From a virus, in the IMG/VR virus record IMGVR_UViG_3300018875_000063, positions 1 to 21,374 of that record: DNA of 21,374 nucleotides; one strand, written 5' to 3'. Below, in pieces: positions 13,060-20,628 of this stretch; position 1 is the first letter of the stretch; each line of letters begins with the position of its first letter. The translations under genes were made by a program, and so were the position numbers. The notes under the pieces were generated by a model, which made no database searches, had not been told where the DNA came from, and worked only from the letters and a program-made list of their open reading frames with translations.

Positions 13060-13351
13060 GGACCCGGCGAAGATTGATGTCTGGTATATGGTGCTTCAGG
13101 ATACGCCGATCGAGGATGCGAAGCGAAATCTGATGACTCATTTCCGGACAAATAGCTTCCCGCCTACTCCAGCGGATTTAATTCGTGAAAATAAGCAACG
13201 GCAACCTTCGTTTTACGAACTTCAACGAGCTGAAGAAGAAGCTGATCGCTTGGCCCTAGCCGAATACAACGAGAAGGCCGTCCCGATGCCGGAGCATATA
13301 CGCCTAAAGCTTGAACAGACGCTTGCAAGGAAGAAGGTGAGCCGGAAATGA
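12992..13351 (+). CDS. Helicase loader, G39P-like
   Basis: A 119-residue protein starting at ATG 12992; AAAGGA lies eleven bases upstream, whereas the GTG at 12983 is too close to it. The first 65 residues (MERSDVILLMKLITNVYQNF, IDVWYMVLQDTPIEDAKRNL, NSFPPTPADLI) have the layout of the SPP1 G39P helicase loader/inhibitor family, including the conserved FPPT turn. The tail is charged and helical. In SPP1 the protein holds and delivers the DnaB-type helicase G40P to the initiator. Its position exactly between initiator and helicase, with ATGA coupling to the helicase, supports that job. Confidence 0.75.
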   Translation: MERSDVILLMKLITNVYQNFEVEDPAKIDVWYMVLQDTPIEDAKRNLMTHFRTNSFPPTPADLIRENKQRQPSFYELQRAEEEADRLALAEYNEKAVPMPEHIRLKLEQTLARKKVSRK

Positions 13352-14697
13352 GTTTTGAGGCAGAACAGGCCGTACTCGGCTCCATCCTGAAGAATCCAGA
13401 CCTGCTTGATGACTGCTATCTGCGGCCGGATGACTTCGACCCAGAAGGCAATAACGGGTTGGTATTTGAAGCCTTGAGCTGGGCGCATGAACATCTATCA
13501 AATAGACCGGGGGTAAAGGACCCGTTTGACCCTGTATTGCTTGCAGAGCAGTGGGGGGCACAACTTTCCAATATTGGCGGACTGACCTATCTAATGCAGC
13601 TTAGGGGTTCAGTCCCATCGACTTCAAACTTTGATCACTATCAAAAGATCGTCCGAGAAACGAGCATTGAGAATCGAGCAGCCCGTGTAATGCGCGAAGT
13701 TTTAAACGGAGGCAAGCTGAATCTCAGCGCTGTCCGTGAAAGCCTTGAGCGGCTGGAAGAATTGCAAGGGCAAACAATCACTGATGGAATGAAAAAAATG
13801 TCCGACGTTCTGGACGGACATCACAAGGAGATTATGGCACGCGGCAGCCGGGCCGGACTGACCGGGGCCAAATCAGTCAGCGATGATTTCAACGAGTTGT
13901 CAGGCGGCCACCAAAAAAATGATTTGATGATCGTCGCCGCGAGGCCGAGTATCGGCAAGACGGCTTATATTGTAAACGACGCCAGGTCGTCGGCGGAAAA
14001 TGGTTATACCGTGGTACTGTTCTCAGCAGAGATGTCGGGCTTGGACGTGGCAGAGCGTTTTGTCTGCACCATTGGCGGGATCGACAGCAAGAAAATCCGT
14101 GCCGGACGCCTGACGGAAAATGATTGGCATAGCTACAGCAAGGCGCTTGAGATTCTCGACAACCTGCCTCTTTACATCGATGATACTCCCGGGATGACCG
14201 TAGAGTATATCCGTCGGCAGGTTAAGGCTATGAAAAAGAAGCACAAGAACTTGATCGTTTACATCGACTACCTGCAGCTGATCGAGACTGAGAAGAAATT
14301 CAGCCAGAACGCAGATCGGGTGAATTACGTATCCAAACAGCTCAAGCAGATCGCCCGCACCTTTGATGTGCCGGTCATCGCCATCAGCTCCGTGGGCCGG
14401 AAGTGCGAGGAGCGCCAAGACAAACGGCCGATGATGAGCGACCTTCGGGAATCTGGAAATATCGAGTTTGACGCAGATATCATCATGTTCCTGTATCGGG
14501 ACGACTATTACTACCCGGACACAGTTCGGAAAGGAATCATCGAATTGATTATAGCTAAGGGACGTAAGATCGGGACGGCAACGGTGGAGATGGTCTTCGA
14601 TCGAAAAACCGGGCGTTTTATCAACCTGAGCAAGGAAGATAAGGAAAAGCTGGCGGAGAAGGTGAGGCAGCATGAGCAAACTCATTCAAAACGATGA
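13348..14697 (+). CDS. DnaB-like replicative DNA helicase
   Basis: A 449-residue hexameric helicase. The N-terminal DnaB domain (FEAEQAVLGSILKNPDLLDD, about 3-105) is followed by a linker and the RecA-like motor: VAARPSIGKTAY (Walker A 198-205), VLFSAEMSG (223-231), LIVYIDYLQLI (Walker B about 302-312), VIAISSVGRKCEERQDKRP and DLRESGNIEFDADIIMFLYR. These are the standard DnaB motifs; Ile replaces the more usual Met in ARPSMGKT. The start overlaps the loader gene by ATGA. It would unwind the phage fork. Nearly full length compared with bacterial DnaB (about 450-470), so it is probably functional. Confidence 0.93.
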   Translation: MSFEAEQAVLGSILKNPDLLDDCYLRPDDFDPEGNNGLVFEALSWAHEHLSNRPGVKDPFDPVLLAEQWGAQLSNIGGLTYLMQLRGSVPSTSNFDHYQKIVRETSIENRAARVMREVLNGGKLNLSAVRESLERLEELQGQTITDGMKKMSDVLDGHHKEIMARGSRAGLTGAKSVSDDFNELSGGHQKNDLMIVAARPSIGKTAYIVNDARSSAENGYTVVLFSAEMSGLDVAERFVCTIGGIDSKKIRAGRLTENDWHSYSKALEILDNLPLYIDDTPGMTVEYIRRQVKAMKKKHKNLIVYIDYLQLIETEKKFSQNADRVNYVSKQLKQIARTFDVPVIAISSVGRKCEERQDKRPMMSDLRESGNIEFDADIIMFLYRDDYYYPDTVRKGIIELIIAKGRKIGTATVEMVFDRKTGRFINLSKEDKEKLAEKVRQHEQTHSKR

Positions 14698-15067
14698 GCA
14701 ATATAACAAGGCTCTCAGCGGGCTTGTCACTATGGCCGCGCAGCTGGATGACCCACTAAGCCCGATGAGTCCTGAAGAGAAGTCTCGGGTACAGGCGATC
14801 TATGACCGGACTGCAGACCTTGTGCAGTATTACCGGCGGGGGCAGATGGTGAGGAAGTTCCCTGGCCTACGTGAGCAATACGAGAGCCTCGGCTGGACGT
14901 GGCAGGAACTCGGTGACCCCGAACAGTCTGAGTCGGAGCAGCCGGAGGAATCAGTTCTGGAGCAGACTGCGAGCCCGCCAGCAGTAGAAGAACGGTCGGA
15001 GCCGGAAACAGCACCGCCAGAAAAGCCGGCACCAAACAAGAGCCTGATGGATTGGCTCGATGATTAA
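14672..15067 (+). CDS. Hypothetical phage protein with helical head and acidic tail (131 aa)
   Basis: Overlaps the helicase gene by 26 bp; AAGGTGAGG precedes the ATG. The N-terminal 85 residues (YNKALSGLVTMAAQLDDPLS, AIYDRTADLVQYYRRGQMV, FPGLREQYESLGWTWQELG) are a recognisable, recurring Firmicutes phage type without known function. Residues about 90-131 are rich in Glu, Pro and Ser and end NKSLMDWLDD, a short hydrophobic-acidic peptide at the C-terminus that could be a docking motif. The coupling to DnaB suggests a replication accessory, which is inference. Confidence 0.6.
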   Translation: MSKLIQNDEQYNKALSGLVTMAAQLDDPLSPMSPEEKSRVQAIYDRTADLVQYYRRGQMVRKFPGLREQYESLGWTWQELGDPEQSESEQPEESVLEQTASPPAVEERSEPETAPPEKPAPNKSLMDWLDD

Positions 15068-15084
15068 AAAGTGAGGGGAAACGA

Positions 15085-15411
15085 ATGAAATATATAACCA
15101 TTGCAATACCGGTGCTGGATTACCCGATCCGAGGATACCAGCCTGGGGACATGCGGGTGAAGCTTCAGGAGGAAGCGAACGAGCTAATTGACGAAATCGA
15201 GTCTGCGGACTTTGATCAGCGCCGAATGCTCAGCGAGCTGCTGGATGTACTGCAGGTAACGGTCGGGATGATTCGGCAACAGGCGCGGGAGGTATTGCCA
15301 CCCGGGGAGGCTACAAAAACACTCGCCGATGTGATTGCGCGTGCCAATTATGATCATCTCTTGAAAATCAATGAGTATGCCCGGCAGCGTTCCTGGGAGG
15401 TGGCGAGATAG
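15085..15411 (+). CDS. MazG-like nucleotide pyrophosphohydrolase
   Basis: A 108-residue, all-helical protein. The metal-binding pattern of the all-alpha NTP pyrophosphatases is visible as EEANELIDEIE (about residues 31-41) and SELLDVLQVTVGM (about 51-63), that is ExxE...ExxD. Enzymes of this group hydrolyse NTPs or dNTPs to monophosphates, and phage copies are common near replication genes. GAGGGGAAACG lies upstream of the ATG. The match is by pattern and length; the substrate is unknown. The next gene begins immediately after the stop. Confidence 0.6.
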   Translation: MKYITIAIPVLDYPIRGYQPGDMRVKLQEEANELIDEIESADFDQRRMLSELLDVLQVTVGMIRQQAREVLPPGEATKTLADVIARANYDHLLKINEYARQRSWEVAR

Positions 15412-15606
15412 ATGGGAAGATGTAAATTTCCGAAATGTGATCACAGCGCCACTGGAACGTGGGCCCTGGTGGGGCTATGCGACGATCATCTAAAGGGGAT
15501 ACGGATTGAGACAGACACTTATTACCGCCGAAACATCTATTCCTATCAGCGCTATCTGTACAACCAAATATCCTGGCGGATTCCTTGGAGCCGGGAAGCG
15601 AAATGA
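15412..15606 (+). CDS. Small zinc-finger-like protein (64 aa)
   Basis: ATG directly after the MazG-like stop. The first 28 residues carry C-x4-C (CKFPKC) and C-x2-H (CDDH) with an aromatic between, a likely single zinc site. The remaining half is Tyr, Arg and Ile-rich (YRRNIYSYQRYLYNQIS). The stop overlaps the RuvC-like gene through ATGA, so they are co-translated. The role is unknown; many phages encode such small zinc proteins beside resolvases. Confidence 0.6.
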   Translation: MGRCKFPKCDHSATGTWALVGLCDDHLKGIRIETDTYYRRNIYSYQRYLYNQISWRIPWSREAK

Positions 15607-16289
15607 GAATCGTCGGCATTGATCCGGCCACATATACCGGAGTTGTCATTCTGGATGCCGACGGCCAGCCCATCCGCGAAGCTGTTTTAAAGGGAAAAGG
15701 AAAGTCGGCTCCAGGCGGGATAACCCAGGAGCAGCGCGTGTCTCTCGAAAATCAACTCTACAGCATTCTTCGACCGGGAGATGTGGTCATCAAAGAAGGT
15801 ATAGCGAACGGCACTCAGATGATGATTACAACAGCAAAAATCCATGGCGGCCTCGAGAGTATGATCACGCGCAAGGGCTTGGCCTTCGACGAAGTTGCTC
15901 CGCTTGCAGTCAAGAAATTCGTAAAGGTGAGCAACTGGATCGGTGAGCCTGGAAGTAAGCAGCCCCTCAAAGGGGCAGCCAAGAAGAAGGCAATGGCCGC
16001 GGCAGCTCTTGAGCATTTCGGCTACAGCAATCCGTTGCATGATGTGGTCGACGCATATATCATCGCCAAGATCGGCGAGGCGGTGTACCGGGTCCGAAAC
16101 GGCGAGAAATCGCTGGATGATTACCCTCTGGAGTACCAGCGAGAAGTCATATGGTCCATCATCGATCCGGATGGATACAAAGAGTACGAGAAAACGAAGA
16201 AGAAAAAATCAAAAACGACCAAACGCCGGGGGAAGCCTGCGGCGGCGGACAGTCACATCCATATGACAGAACAGTCGTTCTTATTTTGA
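15603..16289 (+). CDS. RuvC-like Holliday junction resolvase
   Basis: A 228-residue protein. The start is ATG 15603 (ATGA overlap), giving MRIVGIDPATYTGVVILD with the first catalytic Asp at position 7. Further acidic residues of an RNase H-like fold follow: VVIKEGIANG near 62-71 and HDVVDAYIIAKIGEAV near 141-156. It would cut branched DNA made by recombination and replication before packaging. The C-terminus is very basic (KTKKKKSKTTKRRGK) and ends TEQSFLF; QSFLF resembles a clamp-binding pentapeptide. The length fits phage RuvC-type enzymes with a tail. Confidence 0.8.
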   Translation: MRIVGIDPATYTGVVILDADGQPIREAVLKGKGKSAPGGITQEQRVSLENQLYSILRPGDVVIKEGIANGTQMMITTAKIHGGLESMITRKGLAFDEVAPLAVKKFVKVSNWIGEPGSKQPLKGAAKKKAMAAAALEHFGYSNPLHDVVDAYIIAKIGEAVYRVRNGEKSLDDYPLEYQREVIWSIIDPDGYKEYEKTKKKKSKTTKRRGKPAAADSHIHMTEQSFLF

Positions 16290-16311
16290 TCAAATGAAGG
16301 AGGTTGCGGAG

Positions 16312-16530
16312 TTGAAACCTTCAGAAATTAAGGCTGGAGAGACCTATGTCGGCAACGGCGGATCGCTGAGAAAAGTAACGGATACTCGGTCTGGATGGGA
16401 CGGAAAGGATTTTTACGATAACATCCACTTCATTTGTATTAAAGGCAGACACCCCGGGGCAGTGTCGGTGGTATCAAGAAGACAGTTCGCGAAATGGGCT
16501 TTGGCTGCCGCAGTAGAGGAGGAGGCGTAG
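16312..16530 (+). CDS. Hypothetical beta-rich protein (72 aa)
   Basis: The best start is TTG 16312, eight bases after AGGAGG (16298-16303); the ATG at 16294 overlaps that site. The protein reads MKPSEIKAGETYVGNGGSLR, then KVTDTR, DFYDNIHFICIKG, AVSVVSRRQFAKWALAAA: small beta strands ending in one helix. The GETYVGNGGSLRKV part resembles small beta-barrel or KOW-like phage proteins, but no firm family. It is followed by a GTG gene four bases after the stop. Confidence 0.6.
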   Translation: MKPSEIKAGETYVGNGGSLRKVTDTRSGWDGKDFYDNIHFICIKGRHPGAVSVVSRRQFAKWALAAAVEEEA

Positions 16531-16534
16531 ATCC

Positions 16535-17053
16535 GTGAAGGTATACGATTACTACATTACTCCAGCGGAATATGAACAAGCTGCGGAAAATGGAGTCTCC
16601 AGGGATCTCATGAATCATCGAGTTCGTGGTCTTGGATGGGGTAAGGATCGCGCGATCGCTACGCCGCCGCGGAAGAAATCCACCCATAAAGAATGGCTGG
16701 CTATCGCTGCTAAGAACGGCATTTCGAAGAGACTGTATTTCAAAAGAGTTTACCGTGGTTGGTCAAAGCAAGACGCAGCGACGAAACCAGTTATGAGCAC
16801 GAAGGAAATAATCAAAAATCTAGACAACTACAGAACTAAGCTCTTTGAACCCGAGGACATCCAGGAAGCCGCTCGCAACGGCATCTCGTACGAGACATTC
16901 CGGAAAAGAGTTAGGGATTGCGGGTGGACAGTAGAGGAAGCGAAGACAAGACGGCTTTACACACCTACAGAACGCGCTTCAAAAGGGGCGAGAGCCGTCA
17001 GACGAAAGCACGGCAATATATTCGCACTTGTCTATCAGAAGAAGGTAAAGTGA
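16535..17053 (+). CDS. Protein with three HTH-like NGIS repeats (possible DNA-binding)
   Basis: GTG start with GGAGGAGG nine bases upstream. The 172 residues contain three similar units of about 35: AAENGVSRDLMNHRVRGLGW, AAKNGISKRLYFKRVYRGW and AARNGISYETFRKRVRDCGW. Each has Ala-rich helix, Asn-Gly-(Ile/Val)-Ser turn, a basic recognition-like helix (HRV, KRV, KRV) and a GW end, matching a helix-turn-helix. The C-terminus is basic (RASKGARAVRRKHG). A nucleic acid-binding protein is likely, with three domains in tandem. No named family is assigned. Confidence 0.6.
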   Translation: MKVYDYYITPAEYEQAAENGVSRDLMNHRVRGLGWGKDRAIATPPRKKSTHKEWLAIAAKNGISKRLYFKRVYRGWSKQDAATKPVMSTKEIIKNLDNYRTKLFEPEDIQEAARNGISYETFRKRVRDCGWTVEEAKTRRLYTPTERASKGARAVRRKHGNIFALVYQKKVK

Positions 17054-17095
17054 ACGGTTAAAACAACTACATTTCATTGTGAAGGGGATATTCAT

Positions 17096-17710
17096 ATGTC
17101 GATTAAAATGAACGTCCAAACCGAAAAGGCACAAGGGACACTCTTAATCTCGGATGCTACGGAGGCCAATAAATCCGATGTTATCAAAGGTTTCTTCAAC
17201 CTCATGGGGGCTGTGAAGGAACTGACCCAGGGCGTCACCTATTCTCCTGAGATCACTATTAAAAAAGGTCCAAAGGAACTGGATGAAAGAGAGGTTATCC
17301 TACCTCTGAAGCATCCGCTAGCGAATCGCAGTAGTCAACGTGAAATAGCATCTCCGGAAAAATCTGAATCACCGATCAAAAAGCCTGATTTAATCAATTC
17401 GACTAGAACACTCAGCCCGACGATCGGCGAAATGCTTGGGGTCGTTCCGCAGCAAGATGCTCCACCCGAAGAGCCCGAGTGGTATCAAACCGGGATCAAA
17501 AATAAGGAGGGAGTTCCACACTACAAACTCCGTTACTGGTGCAAAAATCCACAATGCCGAGATAGATCCAATGACTATATCAAGGAAGACCAGAAAACGG
17601 TCAGCTGCCGGAAATGCGGCCAAGAGCTGCTGGTAAGACAAGCAACGGACGAGCATTTGAAACGTGATGAATGGGGCAATTTCTTTGTTGCTGACAAGTT
17701 GGCTCCATAA
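17096..17710 (+). CDS. Hypothetical protein with C-terminal zinc ribbon (204 aa)
   Basis: ATG preceded by AAGGGG. The first half is a beta/alpha segment (LISDATEANKSDVIKGFFNL) and a flexible Ser/Pro-rich linker. Residues about 147-178 form a zinc ribbon: WCKNPQCRDRSNDYI and VSCRKCGQELL, with two CxnC pairs, followed by aromatic acidic residues. It sits directly before the methyltransferase. It may be a nucleic acid-binding adaptor; no family is recognised. AAGGAGGG between the two genes starts the methyltransferase. Confidence 0.65.
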   Translation: MSIKMNVQTEKAQGTLLISDATEANKSDVIKGFFNLMGAVKELTQGVTYSPEITIKKGPKELDEREVILPLKHPLANRSSQREIASPEKSESPIKKPDLINSTRTLSPTIGEMLGVVPQQDAPPEEPEWYQTGIKNKEGVPHYKLRYWCKNPQCRDRSNDYIKEDQKTVSCRKCGQELLVRQATDEHLKRDEWGNFFVADKLAP

Positions 17711-17733
17711 CCCACCAAGGAGGGATTGGACAA

Positions 17734-19434
17734 ATGATACCGCCACAAGAACTCATTATAGACAATTTCGCCGGCGGCGGGGGAGCTTCTACAGGGATCG
17801 AGCTGGCAACCGGGCGCAGCGTAGACATTGCCATTAACCACGATCCCGCAGCGATCGCCATGCACCGAGCTAACCATCCTGAGACGGAGCACTACTGCGA
17901 AAGTGTCTGGGATGTTGATCCCCGGGAGGTCACCGGCGGGCGTCCAGTGGGACTGGTCTGGCTCTCACCTGATTGCAAACATTTCAGCAAAGCCAAAGGA
18001 GGAAAGCCGGTAGAGAAAGGCATCCGCGGGCTCGCTTGGGTAGCTGTCCGGTGGGCGGCGACAGTCCGGCCGCGGGTCATCATGCTGGAGAATGTTGAGG
18101 AGTTTAAAACCTGGGGGCCGCTGATGAAAGACGGGTATCCGGATCCTGATCAGAAGGGTAGGACGTTTAACTGCTTCGTCAATGCCTTGCGGCGGCAGGG
18201 CTACCGAGTTGAATGGAAAGAGCTGAGAGCCTGTGACTATGGTGCGCCGACGATCCGCAAGCGCCTGTTCCTTGTAGCTCGGCGGGATGGCCGAACGATT
18301 GTCTGGCCGGAACCGACGCATGGCGACCCAGAGAGCGAGGAGGTTAAATCCGGTAAGTTGGAGCCGTGGAGGACGGCAGCGGAAATCATCGACTGGTCGC
18401 TTCCATGCCCAAGCATATTTGAACGCAAGAAACCGCTGGCCGAGAACACTATGCGACGAATCGCCCGAGGACTGCAAAAGTTCGTCTTTGATAATCCGCG
18501 GCCATTCGTGATCAAGGTCAACCATAGTAAAGACGATGCCTTCAGAGGCCAAGAGATAGATCAGCCACTCCAAACGGTCACAGCGAAGAACGGATGGGGA
18601 ATTGTCATTCCGCATATTACCAAGTTCCGCGGGGGTGCCACGGGACACCCAATGACTGACCCACTCCATACAATCACATCCGGCGCGGGAGCTGAACGTC
18701 CGGCAGGCGCCGCCCATGCAATGGGCTTAGTAGCCGCTTTCCTGACTCAGTACCACTCTTACGACGACAGCGCCCGTGGGCAAACGCTCGACCGACCGCT
18801 CCTGACACAAGACACTTCAAACCGTTACGGTCTTGTCACCGCCCATATTGCTCGGCATTTCGGAGAGTCGGTGGGAAGCGAACTCGACAAACCGATCGGC
18901 ACGGTTACGGCTGGAGGCGGTGGAAAGAGCGCCGTTGTAACGAGCCATCTTGTCAAAATGCGTGGTACCAACATTGGGCAGCCAGTTACTGGTCCGCTAC
19001 AAACAATAACCGCAGGCGGCCTTCACTTCGGCGAGGTTCGAGCCTTCCTACTCAAATATTACGGCAGTGCTGATAACGGCCAGAACCTGGGCGAGCCGCT
19101 CCATACTATCACAACAAAGGATCGCTTCGGCTTGGTTACGATACACGGCGTAGATTACCAAATTGTTGACATCGGCATGCGGATGCTAGAGCCACACGAG
19201 TTATTTGCGGCACAGGGATTCCCGCCGAATTACATCATCGATGTGGACGCTGATGGGGTTCGTTATCCAAAGAGCGCGCAGGTTGCACGCTGCGGAAACG
19301 CCGTACCGCCGCCGTTCGCAGAGGCACTGGTTCGGGCGAACCTGCCGGAGCTATGCACGGGTTCCGGAAATTCTTTGACAATTGAACGGTACAAAGAGGC
19401 GGTCGGCGCCGGGCAGATGGAGTTTTCGCTATAA
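17734..19434 (+). CDS. C5 cytosine DNA methyltransferase with large repeat-containing target domain
   Basis: A 566-residue enzyme transferring methyl groups from AdoMet to cytosine. Motif I is IIDNFAGGGGASTG (8-21). The catalytic Cys81 lies in LSPDCKHFS, a variant of the usual PPCQ-FS loop. Motif VI is LENVEEF (118-124), motif VIII RKRLFLVARR (175-184), and motifs IX and X are MRMLEPHELFAAQGFP and ARCGNAVPPPFAEALV. Between VIII and IX lies a 285-residue target recognition region holding six repeats (259-469). Multi-specific phage MTases of SPbeta type also have large target regions. No restriction partner is visible, so protection of phage DNA is the likely purpose. AAGGAGGG precedes the start. 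Confidence 0.9.
   Translation: MIPPQELIIDNFAGGGGASTGIELATGRSVDIAINHDPAAIAMHRANHPETEHYCESVWDVDPREVTGGRPVGLVWLSPDCKHFSKAKGGKPVEKGIRGLAWVAVRWAATVRPRVIMLENVEEFKTWGPLMKDGYPDPDQKGRTFNCFVNALRRQGYRVEWKELRACDYGAPTIRKRLFLVARRDGRTIVWPEPTHGDPESEEVKSGKLEPWRTAAEIIDWSLPCPSIFERKKPLAENTMRRIARGLQKFVFDNPRPFVIKVNHSKDDAFRGQEIDQPLQTVTAKNGWGIVIPHITKFRGGATGHPMTDPLHTITSGAGAERPAGAAHAMGLVAAFLTQYHSYDDSARGQTLDRPLLTQDTSNRYGLVTAHIARHFGESVGSELDKPIGTVTAGGGGKSAVVTSHLVKMRGTNIGQPVTGPLQTITAGGLHFGEVRAFLLKYYGSADNGQNLGEPLHTITTKDRFGLVTIHGVDYQIVDIGMRMLEPHELFAAQGFPPNYIIDVDADGVRYPKSAQVARCGNAVPPPFAEALVRANLPELCTGSGNSLTIERYKEAVGAGQMEFSL
18508..19140 (+). repeat. Six internal repeats in the methyltransferase target domain
   Basis: Residues 259-469 hold about six units of 32-43 residues, each ending in a (D/E/G)(Q/P/K)P-L-TIT/TVT phrase followed by Gly and a V strand. 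Examples are DQPLQTVTAKNGWGIV, DPLHTITSG, DRPLLTQDTSNRYGLV, DKPIGTVTAGGGG, GPLQTITAGG and EPLHTITTKDRFGLV. The DNA copies have diverged, so this is an old duplication. Confidence 0.7.
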
Positions 19435-19447
19435 GGAGAGGATCCCG

Positions 19448-19753
19448 ATGAGCGATAGAGATAAAGCAGCTGAAAGAGAGTGGCTGGAATACTGCATCCG
19501 TTGTAATGAGTCTTATATTCGCGAGTATGAGAAACTGATTGCGTCAGCTGAAAGGCAAATCGAGGAAGAACGCCAAGCCAGGGGTAAGGACGCGAAGGTC
19601 GCAAAAGAACGTATCGAGCATCTGACCAAGAGCTTTATCCCATGGCAGAAAGACGGAATTCAAGATTCACGGGAGAGTATCGAGAGGTACCGAGCACGGC
19701 TCGATGCGTTGAACTTCGTCGAAAAGGACGGCCAGCTTGAACTGGACTTTTAA
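19448..19753 (+). CDS. Small coiled-coil protein with C-terminal QLELDF (101 aa)
   Basis: ATG 19448 with AAGGAGAG nine bases upstream. The protein is helical with many Glu, Arg and Lys (EWLEYCIRCNESYIREYEKL, RQIEEERQARGKDAKVAKER), probably a long coiled coil. It ends DGQLELDF; QLELDF fits the looser hexapeptide form of the beta-clamp motif (QLxLxF). No catalytic residues are seen. It follows the methyltransferase gene after 13 bp. The role is unknown. Confidence 0.65.
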   Translation: MSDRDKAAEREWLEYCIRCNESYIREYEKLIASAERQIEEERQARGKDAKVAKERIEHLTKSFIPWQKDGIQDSRESIERYRARLDALNFVEKDGQLELDF

Positions 19754-19800
19754 ATCGAGGGGAGGAAGGCTTCCCCAGCCTGGAGGGAGGGAGATACAAA

Positions 19801-20013
19801 GTGAAAGTAACAGTGATGGTTAAAGACGGAGGTTATGAATCCCTTCAGATAGCACCTGAGTTACTTGGGGAATTGGCAAAAAGAATAGTCCAGGATGGAT
19901 CGGAATGGGTCCACACTATGACCAAAAGTTATGAGGTTGTCGGGATCTTGGTCAAAGGCCCACAGATTGGTGACAGGGTCATCATTACAGGTAGTGGAGA
20001 AGCAGAAGCATAA
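19801..20013 (+). CDS. Hypothetical small protein (70 aa)
   Basis: GTG start with GGAGGGAGGGAG about eight bases upstream. The sequence VTVMVKDGGYESLQIAPELL, KRIVQDGSEWVHTMTKSYEV, VGILVKGPQIGDRVIITG alternates strands and short helices. The 47-base gap before it contains a small GGAAG/CTTCC palindrome. No family is recognised; it may be a phage accessory protein of small alpha/beta fold. Confidence 0.55.
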   Translation: MKVTVMVKDGGYESLQIAPELLGELAKRIVQDGSEWVHTMTKSYEVVGILVKGPQIGDRVIITGSGEAEA

Positions 20014-20075
20014 AAACCCGCAGAGAACAAGTCTGCTGAAATTATTCCAAAATTATTCGAGAGGGGAAATAACCG

Positions 20076-20564
20076 ATGAAAACTACGATGAACGTATTGT
20101 TTAAGTCCATGCAGAAGGATGACAAAAAGGAGATGCTGAAATTCGAAATCAAGGGGACCGAGGATGCTGGCGAAGAGATGGAGCTGTTCGAGCTCTCCGG
20201 AAGTATCGTGGTTCTCTCCCTGAAAGTCGGCGGAGATGATGTATGCGGGGATGTATCGGCCGAGTTCATCTCCATGCAGCGTGACAGTAAGAAGACAGTC
20301 ATGAAATTCGGCATTAAAGGGGACCGGGAGGGAAAGGCTCAAAAGCTTTATGAATTCGCCGGTCGTAATGTAGAACTTGGGGTGGCACCAAGCCAGATGA
20401 GCATCGAGGAGTTTAATGAGCCAAGGGAAGGCGTACGCGGCAAGATCAATCCGGACGGAACGGTAGATGTCGAGGACAAGAATCAAGTGACCATTGACGA
20501 GGTTGCTGCGGCAGCTGAGGAAGACGGCCCGCCGATGCCAGGTGACGACGATCTGCCGTTTTGA
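20076..20564 (+). CDS. Duplicated beta-rich protein with SSB-like tail DDDLPF
   Basis: A 162-residue protein, ATG with GAGAGGGG upstream. Two related halves lie about 55 residues apart: LFKSMQKDDKKEMLKFEIKG (8-27) and EFISMQRDSKKTVMKFGIKG (63-82), each followed by a Glu-rich element and a strand ELSGSIVVLSL or EFAGRNVELGV. An acidic linker with Pro and Gly leads to the C-terminus PGDDDLPF. This tip is the hallmark of bacterial SSB proteins, where DDD(I/L)PF binds repair and replication partners. No classic OB-fold SSB is seen in the window, so this could be the phage ssDNA-binding protein. The family is not recognised. Confidence 0.65.
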   Translation: MKTTMNVLFKSMQKDDKKEMLKFEIKGTEDAGEEMELFELSGSIVVLSLKVGGDDVCGDVSAEFISMQRDSKKTVMKFGIKGDREGKAQKLYEFAGRNVELGVAPSQMSIEEFNEPREGVRGKINPDGTVDVEDKNQVTIDEVAAAAEEDGPPMPGDDDLPF

Positions 20565-20575
20565 TTGATAACAAG

Positions 20576-20593
20576 CCCCGGCTCCGGCCGGGG
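20576..20593 (+). terminator. GC-rich hairpin after the SSB-like gene
   Basis: CCCCGGC (20576-20582) and GCCGGGG (20587-20593) pair perfectly with a TCCG loop. Only ACATTTC follows, so the U tract is poor; it may be a weak terminator or an mRNA-end stabiliser between the early operon and the ArpU gene. Confidence 0.5.
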
Positions 20594-20628
20594 ACATTTC
20601 TCCAGTCAACAGAAATTGAGGTGAAGAA

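Noticed and set aside
14023-14685. Leftward frame of 220 codons opposite the DnaB gene
   Set aside because: Antisense to the helicase motor motifs, with no start site or domain.
17965-18717. Leftward frame of 250 codons opposite the methyltransferase gene
   Set aside because: The sense strand holds all conserved methyltransferase motifs; the antisense product has no recognisable features.
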